From Rostratula benghalensis (Eukaryota > Chordata > Aves > Charadriiformes > Rostratulidae): a stretch of DNA of 64,000 nucleotides. A program made the translations under genes and the position numbers. Below are positions 25,444-38,832 of this stretch, piece by piece (the stretch's first letter is position 1; the number at the start of each line of letters is the position of its first letter). Below the pieces are notes generated by a model that worked only from the letters and a program-made list of their open reading frames with translations, ran no database searches and was not told the DNA's origin. Where the stretch lies: positions 92,157 through 156,156 of the forward strand of contig VXAI01000645.1 in the NCBI GenBank assembly GCA_013399305.1. Direction: 5' to 3'.

Positions 25444-28400
25444 AAAGTTTTAGAATAAGTAAGTCTTTTAGAAATTTTCTAAATGAAATACTATTTTGAG
25501 TTAAGAAAATATAAACACATGATTTTCTTTAATCAATAGATTTTTTTTTTGGAAGGAGGACTATGTTAAGCCTTTTGTGACTCAAACTATTCAGTAAACT
25601 CAACATGACTAGCTGCTATATTTTGCTGTTGATTGAATAATTTAATCCAAGAGATATTTTAACCAAAAACTTCCACCAAGCTGGGAGTCTGGAGGAAGGC
25701 TGGGTGAGGGTTTCCCCAGGGAAGGGTGGGAGAAGACCCTGTGCTGGAGGAGCAGCCTGGGGGGGGGCAGAAGAGACACAGGCAAGGGAGTTGTCACTGC
25801 TGGGGTCTAGGGGCACCAAGGAGAGAAGGAGCAGCCTATAAAAAGCATTTACCATTTCATACAGCATTTACCATTACTTGCAGCATTTCCCATGGTCAGA
25901 AATGTTACAAATTTAGAAAAGATCTCCATCCCTGAAAACATGAAGATTCAAATAACCCAGAGGCAGTTTTCCAGCTGAAAGCAGCAAATCTCTTTCAAAT
26001 AGTAGCTTCTCAATTCCTTTCCTAAAACCTTTTTCTCAGAAGCACTGTAGGATTCTTTTTCAAGCTGTATCAACTTTTATTTTCTGACAACTTTTATGTT
26101 CTTGTTTTCTTACCCCTTTCTCTGAAAAAGAACACCCAGGCAAAAACTCCTTGCCCAAAGCATCCTAGCTGCTCGAGAAGAACACCCCTTGGTGGGAGCC
26201 ATCAGCAGGTGCTGGAGTGCTGTGGGATGCTTGAATGACCTGGTATCAGGAGTCCCACGGTTGCTCTTCATCCTGTGCTGCTGCTGCCTGCTTCCTCCGC
26301 TGTGGTCATCTCTGCAGGGCAGGAACTGCAGGTAAACTCACAAGAGTATCACAGCCTGGTGAGGTTTAGAAACTGAAGGAAAGGGTTAATAAATGACTGA
26401 ATTGTTAGAAAGAACAAATGTGCCCGGCTGGGTATGAAAATGAACAGACTGTAGGTTTTATTTCTACTGATAAAGGATTTAATAAATTTTGAAATACAGC
26501 TTTCCAACCAAATTTCAAGTGTTCCAGGAATTAAATTATGTTTCTAATTGAGGCCTTGATTGTGGCCTTTTAATGAGGAATACAAGAATACTTTCAATTT
26601 TTATTTCATAAATGCTCCTCTTCTTGTCATTCTCTCCTTTTCTCTCAGCTTATTCTGTTAATATTTGAGTGTTTAACCTTGGATTTTGTTTTCACTCTAC
26701 AATACTAGAAGATCTCGAGGTGACACATATTCCTTGAGCTATTCGACAATATGAATATGGTACACGTTCAAGGTCATGGTCCTTGTTGAAAGGTGGGAGA
26801 AAGGTGAAGAACAAAACACATTCTGAGTAATTTTCTGCTTCTTTTTGCTTCTGTTGAAACTAAGGCGTATCCTGAATGAGGACCTTCTACTTCTTTTCAT
26901 TATGATATGAAGAGAGAGTATATTTGTCTTGGTATTTCCAGGACCAATTTTCACATTTGAAAATATACCAAATATACCAAAGAGGAATATGGATATTGTG
27001 AATCCCAGAGAAGATAATGCACAGCTAGTTGATGTACTTATTGAAACATATGTGAGCAATTTACTCTCTTAGTGTGCTTACAGAAACGAAATTGGGGGGT
27101 GGGGTACAAAGCCAACATTTTATGGATATATTAGCGTTTTATACACACAGAGATTTTTCAAGAAGACCTCATGTCTAAATAATAAATCCACACTTCCTAA
27201 TGTCTAATTTTAACATTTATATTTAAAAAGAAAAAAATCCCAAACTTCGGAAAATTAATCTCTAGTTGTTTTTTTTTCACCTGTAACCGTTAAGCAATAC
27301 TTTTTGTCATTATGAGAAAGTATTTTTTCACCAATAAACAATTTATTCAGGCAAAAGATGTGTGCTCAAATTTAGATGATTATTTAGTTCAAAACCTGGC
27401 TGATCAGTAACTGACATCTGGAACTTCATAAGCAACAACTAGTAGAGGACATGGAATATCCAGAATATTCATGCCAACACTGTTTTAAATATAGAGATGA
27501 GGTGAATGTTATTTTTGAAATGTTCTTCTTTGAGAACATGCTACTCTTTATATGCATTTTTATAAACAGGTTTTCCAGGACCAAAACAAATTTAGTGTCC
27601 AAACCCACAGCAGAGATTTTATTGATCCCTTTATAAGTCTTCACCCGAGATTTGGAAGATTGGGGTCCCCCTTCAAGCTCCATTTCAATGAGTATATATT
27701 TCTTCAAAAGACAGTAATTACAAAAAGAATTTAAGAAATCCCCTTTCAATCTCTACTCTATCTGACTTGGTGTCAGGATTCAGAATTGTTCTTTCATACT
27801 TAACCAAACTCCACAACTTTGTAGTGATAAAAGCTGTATTTTCCCCCTGCAATAGGAGAGAGAATCTCACTGGAATACTACCAAGCTTGGTATTGTCAAT
27901 ACTTTCCTGCTAAACAAATATTTTTCTACTTTGTCTACAGAAATCTTCACAGCAACATCTTGGTCATCAGCTTAAAAAAGGTGCAGGACTCTCATTGTTG
28001 ATTCTAACAGGTGGTCAATCCAGTGCTGAGAAACTCCTCCTAATATTTCATATTTTTATTTTCCTAGAAAATATACCTCATCTTTCTTTTTTTCTAGCTC
28101 TAACTTTGTTTGAAATATGCTTCATTTCATTCTCAATCTGGAAGAATTCAAATTTTGAAATGTTAAAATGGAAAATTTAAATTCAAAACATTATTAAGCA
28201 GAATACACTAACCAATTTCTATACATTGAAGAAACACATAGCTATTTCAGTTGAGAAAAAAACCCACACCAAAATATGCATTCAATACATATATTGAATT
28301 GATAATATCTTGTGATAATTTTAGATTCCAAAAATAATTATTCCTTAGTCATGCTTGTAGACCACGTGATGGAGCTTAAGCACGGCCATCTACCCCTCCC

Positions 28401-29126
28401 AGCTGAGGTCTGATCTACCACCTTTCCTCCGTGCTTTGCAGCCCAGTAAGAAAGAGTAACTTCACACACCGATTTCTGCCATGGAACTGAACCCCTGTGA
28501 TCTACAGGCTGCTCTTCTGGAAGACCTGAAGCTGTGAGGAACCTAAAGTTCTTCCTTAATGATGCACTGACGTGCAGACAACCTGAGACTCAATACTGGG
28601 GGTGCATTATTTCATTTTTAATCAGACGCTTCCCTATGGTTTTTTTTCTCTGTAGCCAGAGGAAAGTTACCTTCATATTTATGTGTTCAAGATCTTGAAT
28701 TCTAACCATTGTGATCTCAGGAGACAGTCGGTTGTGTTTTTTTTCAAGCACAGTGTAAAAATTATTTCCTCCAGAGCAGCTGCCCTGTCAGCAGTGTAGT
28801 CAGCAATATTATACATACATTTCTTTTTTTCTTCACCCCAAATGTTATATTGCGGTGCATTTTTGGACCAATCTCTTCCATAAATCTGCCCTCTTCAGTT
28901 CTAGAAAAGCAATTTGCGATGTTATGTTTTCTTCCCAAACTTCACCAAGTACTGTTGCTCTCTCAATGCAAAATAAATAACAGGCTGTGATAGAGACATC
29001 TATTTCGACAATACTGATTAACTAGCACAGCCGTGTCCCTTCCGAGCAGCAGCTCCTTTTGAGTGAGCAATCCATTTCAAATGGTCTTTGGTCTTGTTGC
29101 ACTGCTGTCTAATCCGGTTTTTGTTT

Positions 29127-29142
29127 GTGTGTGTGTGTGTGT
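29127..29142 (+). repeat. (GT)8 microsatellite
   Basis: Eight perfect GT units, preceded by TTTGTTT and followed by ATGGG. It is a likely polymorphic marker and may adopt Z-DNA. Confidence 0.9.
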
Positions 29143-29237
29143 ATGGGTTATTTAATCGTAGCCAGCTCCATTAGTTCCAAGTGATCCTTGGAAGTGTGCC
29201 AGCATAAAAGTAGGCAGAGGACAAGAAAATTAGACCT

Positions 29238-29274
29238 TCTCATTTTTTTCTTCTTCTTCTTTTTTTTTTTTTTT
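29238..29274 (+). repeat. Polypyrimidine tract
   Basis: A T-rich run with a (TTC)n core and then T16 or more, ending at AATTTT. No retrotransposon was recognised beside it. Confidence 0.85.
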
Positions 29275-30490
29275 AATTTTTGGCAATGATTTTTTTAACT
29301 ATCAGGATCCTTCTCAGAGGCCTGTAACCGTGCCACATAACTAGATACTCACTGCTGGTTTACGTGATTGACCTGTAGCCATTAGAAGTTGATTGGAATC
29401 AAAAGCCTGCAACCAAATACATTGTAGTTATAAGTTATAGTATAGAAAGGATTCCTCTGTCATTTTAAGGAAAGCCTGAGCCTGATGAAACAACTATTTC
29501 TATCTGCACCAGCCCTCTGAGTTTTGTTATGCCTCACATTAACTAGCCAAGCTGGCCATTCCTGCAGTAGCAGCTGCCTTTGGCCACTGTCCTCATTGTG
29601 CTTTGTAACAAAACAGGGCCAACTTTCATCCTGCAAAACCGATTCCAAAGCACTTGTTTCTAACTGTGGATCCATCTGAAAAGAAGGTCTCAGAGCTGTT
29701 TAACTACCTCCAGCAAGATCTACTTGAACATCTTACCATCTCTGCTGTCTTTTGTCTGTGAGTACTCCAGGATGCCCCCCGAGTACCACCACAGCTGATT
29801 CAGACTTCAGAGATGTGTTCGTGAGCTGGTAGGTGGGGCTGATGGCAGGTTCCTGGGCAGAGGGCAGAACCAAAACCTTCTTTCTAGAAGACTTGGGATA
29901 AAACCAAGGCAGAGAATGTTAGTGCCAAACCGTGCAACAATAGCTGTGGGAGAGAGATAAATATTTTCTTCACCTAAAACATTAAGTCAGGTGGGTTTGC
30001 TCTGGCATAAAGCACTGCAGGGCACATGATACACTTGGGGCTAAGCAAGGGGAGTATCTCTCTGCACTGTGGCATGTACTGCATTTAGAAAGTCTTCTTT
30101 TCACTGAGAAGTTTATCTATTTCTGCTTTGGGGAATTTTTCTAATTATTTGCATTAAAAACATTCTGGGAAAGCTGAAATGTATAAGCATGTAATCTCCT
30201 GCCATGAACTGAATTATAATTTTGCCTTAGTCTCTTATTTGTAGTCTATTTCCCTTTTTGTATTTTTCCTGTTCTCACTGTCATCCCATTCTGGACCATG
30301 TTCTTAATTTATTTTTTGTTCTGCAGTTTCAGTGCTGCTTCTCAAAAAGGGCTCTACAACAGTTCTGAGCTTGAAACCAGCTTTCTGCAAACACTGGTTC
30401 CAGCTGAACTTCTCTCAATCTGACTTTCAAGTTCAAGGCTGGCCATCTAGCTGGGCTGAGGATGTGCTCAGAAGAGAACTCTGGTTAGAC

Positions 30491-30517
30491 TTAACTAAGC
30501 TCCCTTAGCTTAGTTAG
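30491..30517. repeat. Perfect 10-bp inverted repeat (short hairpin)
   Basis: TAACTAAGCT (30492-30501) and AGCTTAGTTA (30507-30516) are exact reverse complements around the loop CCCTT. One outer T-G wobble pair is possible in RNA. A hairpin of this size is not far from chance for 64 kb. Confidence 0.6.
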
Positions 30518-31194
30518 TGTATGATTTCCCTACTGGCTCTCTATGTTAAAGAAGGAAACTTGGTTTGAAGATTAATTTTGGCTTCTCCCTTTCCCAGGGC
30601 ATTAAAGGTCAGTCCCCCACTGATTATGGTTTGACTGAGCCTTCAGGCCATTCCTGAATAGTCTTATAACTACAAAGCAAAGTCTGAGTCCTCGGGAGCA
30701 AAGGAAAGTGCTGCAATGCAGATCAGCAACATAAGAAGATGGTCAAGGGAAATACCAAGATGAAAAATGACAGCCACAGAGTAATTTCATTAGTGTTGCT
30801 AACACTCAAAGAGGGCTGAGGGCAGAACATGTACCAACCTCATGCGTCAGGGTAAGATTAAAACAGAGTATCTCAAGCCACATTCTGTGGCAATAGAGAG
30901 GAAGCAGCAGTTCTCCATTATGCAGTCAGGCCAAAAGGGCTGTTGTCTCTCGTTAGCTGCAATGTATTTACTTCTAGCCACATGGTGTGACAATTATTTC
31001 CTCTGCTAGAGAAAAATACCCAGCCTGGATCCAGCCATATTCCCATATTTCCATATTATCCCAGGAGAACACTTAATGCCTGAGACTCTGTAACCCCTTA
31101 TCCTCACATCTGCAAACAGTTGAGAAAATATCTTTGGATGTATGTTTGATGACACTGAACTTCCAGCTTAGTTCTTGCCTCTTACCCTTGGGTA

Positions 31195-31250
31195 CAAAAG
31201 AAAAACAAGAAGAAGGAGGGGAGAAAGAAAGCTTAAGAAACAGAAGAAAA
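31195..31250 (+). repeat. GA-rich low-complexity tract
   Basis: The plus strand is almost all purine (AAGAAAAACAAGAAGAAGG and similar). It lies inside an 72-codon open frame rich in Lys and Glu, which is a composition artefact and not a gene. Confidence 0.7.
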
Positions 31251-32462
31251 GGTCACTGTAGCCAAAAGCAGCATAGGACTGTGGATGGGGTAGTAGATGA
31301 AAACTGGGATAACTTCATTTCTATGGGAGACTGTCCTACGTCTGCTGGCTGACAGTAAGCTGATTGCCTTACCTTTACAGCCAACATCAGTTTGGCTTGG
31401 AGTTTCTTCCAGCAGATCTTTGGCTAACGAGTTTCATTCTGCAGGCTCCCACTTATAGCTGGAACATCTAGATGCCATTGTACTATGAATAAATAAATAA
31501 TCATAACCAGATAACGATGTGCATCGCCTCCATTCTGAGAGGACGGGTTTTCCTATGAGTGTTTCTCTAACCAGTATGAATGCTCCTTCTCCTAGTTAAT
31601 TCCAAATTACTCCCATGGACTGCGGGCAATTGAATTATCCATGAGGGGCTTGACTGTTTGTCACGTAGGTGGTGCCATGGGGAATGAAGTTTGTGCATTA
31701 GAATGCAACGGGGTCAAACAGGGAAGTCTGCAAATGCTGCAACTTCTCCTGGACTGGAGCTTTCCATGCCTCTTTCTTTTCAGAAGCAATTGAAGTTCTC
31801 CTTTGGGAGCAGGCAGAAAAGCAAGCCCTTTACTTACATCAAGCATGAGCTTCTAAAAGACGTTCACAGTAGGATACAGCTTCTATGACTGTGAGCAACT
31901 TGCAGCAGAAATGTGGAATTTGGGAGGGAAAGTACTAGACACAGATGATGTATTTACAAGAGTGAATGAGCTGTTTTCTCCTGCATGACTGATGACATTA
32001 GACAACTCCTTACTATCTACACTACATTTCATTATTAAGCATCACACAAAGAGAGAAAAGCATAGACAACCAAATACAAAACTTCATTTAGGAAGGCTCC
32101 ACAGCATTGATGAAATTAAAGTGGAGAGCTTCCTCTAAAACCCGTTCCCTAAATTCCCTTTTTAACTTGAGTAAATTTAAGCAGTGATCCAAAGCACAGG
32201 GAAGTCATTGGAAAACTGACTGTTGACTTTAAAAGACATTGGATTGGGCCCATGGGGAGTAAAGGGCTTTCTACATTGGCCAGACCTTCAAGATTAATTC
32301 ATGAGAGCAAAGTTCAGTCAAAGTTAAGTGCTTTTGAAACACCCTCCAAAGTTTTCTATTTCAATAAAACAATGAAGTGGTATCCCCCTACTTCGGAACA
32401 GTTGCCCTCTGAAACAAGGCCAAGCCATTTCATTAACTTTGGACCATCAGTTTAACAAAAAC

Positions 32463-32486
32463 TTTTTTTTTTTTTTTTTTTTTTTT
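32463..32486 (+). repeat. T24 homopolymer
   Basis: Twenty-four consecutive T residues between AAAAAC and GCTACAAGG. No associated element was recognised. Confidence 0.92.
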
Positions 32487-35400
32487 GCTACAAGGGTGCA
32501 TGTGCAGCAAGCCTCAGGAAATTAATTCGTTTCTTTCTTTTTCTTTAAGGCAACTTCTGACAATTAGGAAGCACTTAGATGTCAAGCTAATTAAAGTAGC
32601 ATTTTTTTCTTTATATAAAACAAACCTTATGTTCTGAAGTGGTTCCAATGCATTCAAAGCACTGAAATTGGGCCTGAAAGAAAGGCCTCACATCTGCCTC
32701 TCAAGGTCTACTCTCCCTGTAAACTCATGAATAATCATTGTCACCAGCTTATCACTGTCAGATTAGGGGCTTAGTATTACATTTTATTTAAACCTGATCC
32801 AGATGGCTGCCAAGAGATTTTCAGGCAAATGAACTGTGAGGCAGATTATCATCAAGAAACATTTTATTGTTCGTTCCTATGAGTGTGCTCCAGGTCTCCA
32901 AAGTACTTTACCATCCAGCTGACAAACTTTTTCTTCTTTTTTTTTTAAAAAAAAAACTTTGGTGCCCATCAACTTAATCTTCATCAGCAGTTTGTCAATA
33001 TCATTTTTCTGAAGGCAGAGGAATGTCGTCTATAACCCATCCTTCATCAGCTATTTAATTTACTTAAATTTACCAAGTCATTAAATTAACAAGCTAAATA
33101 ATAGAAGCAGAAGTTATGAAGTTATGTGTGTCTTTCTACACATGCAGTGACTTTGCTTAATTTGGCACTGTTAAAAAATGCTAACTCACTATACCTGGCA
33201 AAAACAGGTTTTCTTTCTATTAGCCTTCATGTCTCCTGTTACTGAATGGGTAACACCTGTATTATGTCTGCAGTAAAAGCTTTTCCCATCATAGGAATAT
33301 GGAGAGATTCCTTTTGTAGTGACTGACACAAAATCATTTTACACATCTATTTGCAAGTCTTTGATAGAGGGCAGTAGAGGTGAATACACAAGTGTCATTT
33401 AAATAGGATATCACATTTTATCTAAATCAGCTCTCACTTGATTTCTGAAAGATATGCTGTATTTAACTTTTTTTTAAAAAACAACATTGTTTGTGTGATG
33501 TACATGATTTGCTCCTGTATAAATGAAATGAGTGGCCCACTTTCATTTATGCCATTTTTTAATTTTATATCCTATTTTAATATTAAATAATATTGCCAGT
33601 TCCAAACCCACCTCAGGAAAGATTTTGTCTGCAGAGAAGTGTTTTTTCCAAGCCTAATTTGTTTATAAAATTAGTTCACTTGTTAAAAAAAATCACCCAG
33701 GGAAAAAAATATGTTTGTTTCTACTATTCTATTAAAAAGCCCAACTTTCTCATATTAAAAAAAATCAGTGCCATTCATTCACTTTTGTTGCATGTTTAGT
33801 TATTTTTGATCTTTGAAAGGGCTGTATTATTTCATTGCACTGGAAGTAGCACTGGTGAATTCTTAATCCAGAAGAAAAGCCCTTTTTATCAGTGCTAGCT
33901 AATTAATGTAAAAATTTTCCAAAAGGAGATGCTTCAACTGTTGCATCTTCTTACCCCACATTGATAATATTATTATTCCATTCTCAGGTTACAATGCTAA
34001 AAAATAATGTAAAAGAGGCTTCTTATAAAACAAAATTCAGAAAATGAGAATTCTGTAATAAAACTGTTAATAAACTAATTTTTTGCAGAGTTCCTTTCAT
34101 GAGGAATTTTGAAGATACTGATTTAATTTGTCATTTGAGTTGGAATAAATTCCCCATGAAAGCATCTGTGCTTGATATTTTACTGTGGTAAAGGCCAGCA
34201 TGAATCCCTTGTGATATGTGTGACCTTCAGACTTGAAATTATCTTGTACTTAGCTTATTATTTTCTCTTGAAACATAGGTTGAAATTTTTTAAGCAATGG
34301 AGGGGACATAGACACATTAACATTAAGGGTGGATACGTACCTCAATCCCCTAGACAGTTTTGAAAATCTCAGCTGCAGATTTCAGATATGTTATCTTATG
34401 ATGAACTACTGCAGTAGCATTGCATTTGTACAGATAATGGAGCCATTATCTAATCATCACTGTTCCATGTTTCACACTCTGCTTGAACTCATGTATTAGT
34501 GATTTTCTGCATGATAAGCACATTTGTTAGATATATTTGTGATAGCACATAAGGGCTGTCGCACATTATGATGGCTACAGAAATCCCAAGACAGTGTGAC
34601 AGTATAAAACCCTTGGTGGTATCCAGCCTCAAGCCACAATTTCAGCTCTTGATGTCAAACAGTAAGGCACAGTCTGTCAGACTGGGAGAAGGCACCTCCT
34701 GAAACATGAAAACAAAACACCAAATAGCACGGCAAGACCCTGGAAGAGCAGCAGAGTAATTGTCCACGCTCTCACCCAACAGCCCCATTGCAGTGTTAAT
34801 CAATACAGTCTGCCCCCTGTTAATTAACTCAGGAAGATCCTAGGGTGATGAAGGAGCAACTACTCCTGAGCAGAGCTACTGCAGAGCAACCGTGACACTA
34901 GCCTCCAAACGTGGAAAGGACTGCAACAGACTGACACTTCTAGGTGTTAGTAGGAATTGTAGACTGCAAGGTTTTGGTTGCCCCAGGGGAAGACCTCTGG
35001 CAAGTGTGATTTTGAGGGTATGTGCCCAGCAACTTCTCAAACCCCTACATCAGTTTTTAAATTGACTCCCATTCCCACCATAGAATAGGGCAGAGATAGA
35101 GAACTTGTCATTTTTTCTTATTTTACAGTGGTCTAAACTATGTGAGCAACTCGTGCGTGTGTGCAAACTAGTCACTTGCAAGTACTAAATAAAATGGGGA
35201 CCATGTAATTACCTTTGGGGACCTGGTCATCTCCCAAACCCAAGATTAAGAGTCACCCAGAATAGAGATCATGCTGCCTTCAGAAATTGACTTTACAGTA
35301 TGTGCTTCTCGTTACTGTCACATGTGTCACATGGTGTGTTTTGTCCTACTATCAACAAAAGGACAGAGTAGAGAAGTTATTAAATAGTATAATGTAAATT

Positions 35401-36150
35401 AAACTAGATTTTCACTTGTTTGTAGCTTTCTAAGTATGATTATGGTTTGTGTCAATTAATATTGTCTATTATTGATCTCACTGTAGAAAAAAATGTCATT
35501 CGTGATGTCACTACGGAAAAGTGCAGAGTCAATTTGAAGTGAAAGGAAAGTGTGGCAATTGCAGAAGCAGCAATAGAAAACAACTCTGCCATGAGTAATT
35601 TCAGCCACTCCCTTCCATTCAGAGTGCAAATAGTGCAATGGTGTCTCTTCTGCCTCAATCAAGGCATAAAATTTCTCTGCCATTCCTGCACCCATTTAGT
35701 ACTTTTGTCCTCGTCTTCGAGATTTTGAACGAGTCTCTCCTTGCCTTCATTTCCACCCTAGTCTCAAATCTTGTGCCCCTCAAGATGGTGTTGTTCCATC
35801 AAGAAATCCTAAATGTCTCCTTCTCATCTTTTCTCTTCTGTAAGAAAAAAAAAGTAATATTTCCTACTCTTCTAGACTCAAGTCCTGTCTAGCAAGAATT
35901 CTTTTGCTGACAGAAATGGAGTCTAATAAATTGAAAATCTTAGAATTCCTTTTGCCATACCAGTGATTCTCACTGCACCCATTGGAGCCCATAGACTCGT
36001 CAGGGAAGGTTTTGCACAAGAAAACTTTAAGTGTAACTGCTGGTGCTTGGCAAGCAATTAGACACCATGGTTGTAAATCCATTGTCGAAGACGGATCTTG
36101 GTTTCCAAAAGTGGTGTGTACTTGAAAGTTAGGAAGTCACTGCCGACAGC

Positions 36151-36176
36151 ATTGCTCATGTCTGTACATGAGCAAT
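36151..36176. repeat. Perfect 11-bp inverted repeat (tight hairpin)
   Basis: ATTGCTCATGT (36151-36161) and ACATGAGCAAT (36166-36176) are exact reverse complements around the four-base loop CTGT. With such a tight loop it would fold readily as RNA or extrude as a small cruciform. No function is assigned. Confidence 0.7.
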
Positions 36177-38559
36177 TTAAATGACACTTCATTTCTGCTG
36201 GGCTGCACAGACACAGGTTACTGTCCATCCTCATAAGCAGAGCACTGACAGGGCTTGACATTTTCCTTCATCTGCTACAAGCTATGATGCTCAGTCATCC
36301 ACCACTGGGGCTGTCTGTGAAACTTGTTTCTTTTACAAATCTCTCTGGATACACACTGCATGGGGAGGGGCAGACTTTCTTCCTGCTCTGGGTTGCACGG
36401 AGAGAGAGCATCAAAAGATCTCGGAGCTCTGAAGTACCCTTCATTCAGAAACAGCTGCACCTTTCAAGCTCAGCACCTCTCAGGACTTGAAATATGCTCC
36501 TTGAATGTCAGGAGAGAAATGCTGTGCTGGCAACACATGCCCCAGCATCAGCATTTGAAGGTGTTAGCTTTCTTTTCATCACCTCAGCTTTTCATGCCTG
36601 AGATCATACTCTCATTTATGTGAAAGGGAATCATTGCTAAGCACACTTAGTGAAACCCTGGGCAGTACATTTTTCTTGTGAGTAGTTTGAATATCAAACA
36701 GCTGTCACAATGATATGTTGATGTTAGTAAAATAATATCTGACATTTACACGGCAACCTGCATCCGCAAATAATTTCTTAGAATCATATGGCAGGGAGGA
36801 ATAGTCATCTCTTACAAACTCAGACTACGAAAGGAAACCCTGCGATGCAAAACCTCTCAGACCCAGCAGAACAGAGCTCACCTCCGCTCCACCCTGCAGG
36901 GTGGACACCGTTCCTGGCAGGAGTTCACGATCTTTTCTGTCGGAATCTATGGCCATTCTTTCTCTCATTCCTCTGGGTAACACTCAAAATGGGGAAATCC
37001 CAAATGACTTTTTAACAAAACTTACACGGTTTTATTAGAAAGAAAATTTACCCCGGATGAAAAGGCCCTAAGGGATTCCTAAGCACAAACGTATCAATAC
37101 AGCCTCTGACCAAATGAGTCCTTACCATTCTGGCTGTCAAGTGTTATAACTGTATCACATTGCTAGATTTTTCCTAGGCATCTACTCTTAGACACTGCTG
37201 GAGAGCAAGACAGAGGAAAATGTTTAATCTGATCCAGTAGAGCAGTCCTTAGCTTCCTATGTATTATTTAAACACATAAAACCAAGAATCTGAACAGAGT
37301 TGAGTCTTCAACTGGGTGGCCAGAAAGCCTCTGCGTTGCGTGCACATGAAGATCCAGTCCAGCTTCTCTGGAGTCAGCGCTGATACATTTGATCCAATTT
37401 AAATGTATCCTCCCCCAAAATTCCAGGTGTCTGTTTATAGTGGAGTCATAAAATCAGAGACAGGTAACAGATTGCTCGTCTGACTGCATGGAAGCTGTGA
37501 TGTGTAGCAGATATCTAACCAGTCTTTACTCTCTCTCTTTCTCCTCTGGCCTTCCTCAGAAAAAGTGAGCATGGCATAACCAGAGTGGTACATTATGAAC
37601 AGAAATTTTGATAGGATTCAAATCAAGTAACATTAAATATTTAAGGTCAGGTGTCCAGTTTCAAGTTCTCATTCAGGCCCTCTCTGTGGTCAGGAAGGAC
37701 AGACATGTTCCTCCTCTCTAATGCATACCACCCATCTTCTCCACTGACTCATGAAAAAGCCCAGAGAGTAACTCAGGCTAGCTGCCTTCTTTTTGATGAG
37801 TTAATAATAGGTTACATAGCTTTTTCCACTTTATTGCTCATTCAGTTTGTTTATTTTGTGTTACAGGAAGAGTCTGCACCTTTTTTGCCTGTGTGGGTCT
37901 CAGGTGGGTTCAGAAAACCAATATATTTGATTATCCCATGGGGGCACCAGGAACAAAATCCCAGCTATGGCATCGCAAAGGCTTTCTGTTCAAACCTACT
38001 GTGAGAAGCCACAGAGGACTCTGGGTGGTTTTAAGCTATTTCTTGGCAAATAGAGGGTGATCAATAGTTCATTTTACAAGCTCACCAAAATAAGTGGAGC
38101 ATGAATGGATCCTGGTTTGATTCTGCCCTGTTTTTTCCCTACAAAACCACATTGTTTTCTGTGAGAAAGGAGGAAGGCAGGGGCGGAATTCTAGCCCAGA
38201 CTCTCCCGTTTGCTCATTAAATGGAGATGTCTTGCAAATCTCAGCTTTTCACCTTTTCTGCCAGTATCGTCATCCCAGTCAGGAAGGGTGATAGTTACTT
38301 ATCTCCCTGCACACTTCAGTCTGTACCACCTCTTTGTGTCCAGCAAGTGCTGGCTGTACTTTGCATCCTGCACGGCGTCAGGCGTGTGGTCACTGACTAC
38401 CAGGGAGGGCACTGCTTGGCGTGCTGATGTGCAAACGGGAACAGCAGCTCCTCAGGTGCTCTGTCTCCCTACTTATTCCCAAACATGAGACAGCCGACTC
38501 GGGGTAAAGAACCTGTCAGTTGAAACAGAGGAATTCAATTTGTAAAAAAAAAAAGAGTG

Positions 38560-38832
38560 TCTTCAGGCAGTTGTTTAGACGTATCACTAAGATACCGCAG
38601 ATTCACTTTACCCTCTGCTGCAGACGGCAGAGGAAATTAGCCGGCTGTAGACTCATTGGAGAGTTTATTACCTAACGCCCGGCGAGTGAATATCGAAGAT
38701 GCTGGTGTTGCCAGGCAACTGCCTGAGGATGGCAGCGGTCAGAGCACGTGTGAGGACCCTGTTAGAGGAGCACCGCACAGCTAAGGTCGGCTCGATTTAC
38801 CGTTGAGCGCCATGGCATGCAATTAACAGGGC
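38560..38832. promoter_or_regulatory. CpG-bearing candidate enhancer with X-box and E-box
   Basis: About 16 CpGs occur between 38580 and 38832, far more than in the flanking sequence. Recognisable sites include GTTGCCAGGCAAC (38707-38719), two inverted RFX half-sites with one spacer base, and a canonical CACGTG E-box (38745-38750). TAACGCCCGGCGAG and GTCGGCTCGATTTACCG are further CpG-containing words. No repeat family, reading frame or TATA-type promoter explains the block. CpG retention plus paired motifs suggests a regulatory element, perhaps active in ciliated or neural cells if the X-box is real. That tissue guess is inference from the RFX family. Confidence 0.42.

Larger units (their letters stand above)
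20201..29100. other. Non-coding unique sequence, no gene seen
   Basis: There is no supported gene or transposon. It contains T-rich tracts at 23625-23640 and 25420-25443, a G9 run at 25759-25767 and a purine-rich plus strand over about 24000-24640. A further block at about 28.84-29.10 kb has mixed composition and scattered CpG and may be conserved. Short open frames show no known motif. Confidence 0.55.
29275..38559. other. Non-coding unique sequence, no gene seen
   Basis: There is no supported gene and no confident transposon. It holds two perfect short hairpins (30491-30517 and 36151-36176), a purine-rich tract (31195-31250) and a T24 run (32463-32486). The 32.2-32.9 kb part is repeat-free, with several TTAAT and CTAATTAA cores; it may be conserved but carries no diagnostic signal. 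Confidence 0.55.

Noticed and set aside
35960..36020. CAGTGATTCTCACTGCACCC, resembling a hAT-type transposon end
   Set aside because: The match is short and no partner inverted terminal repeat was found.
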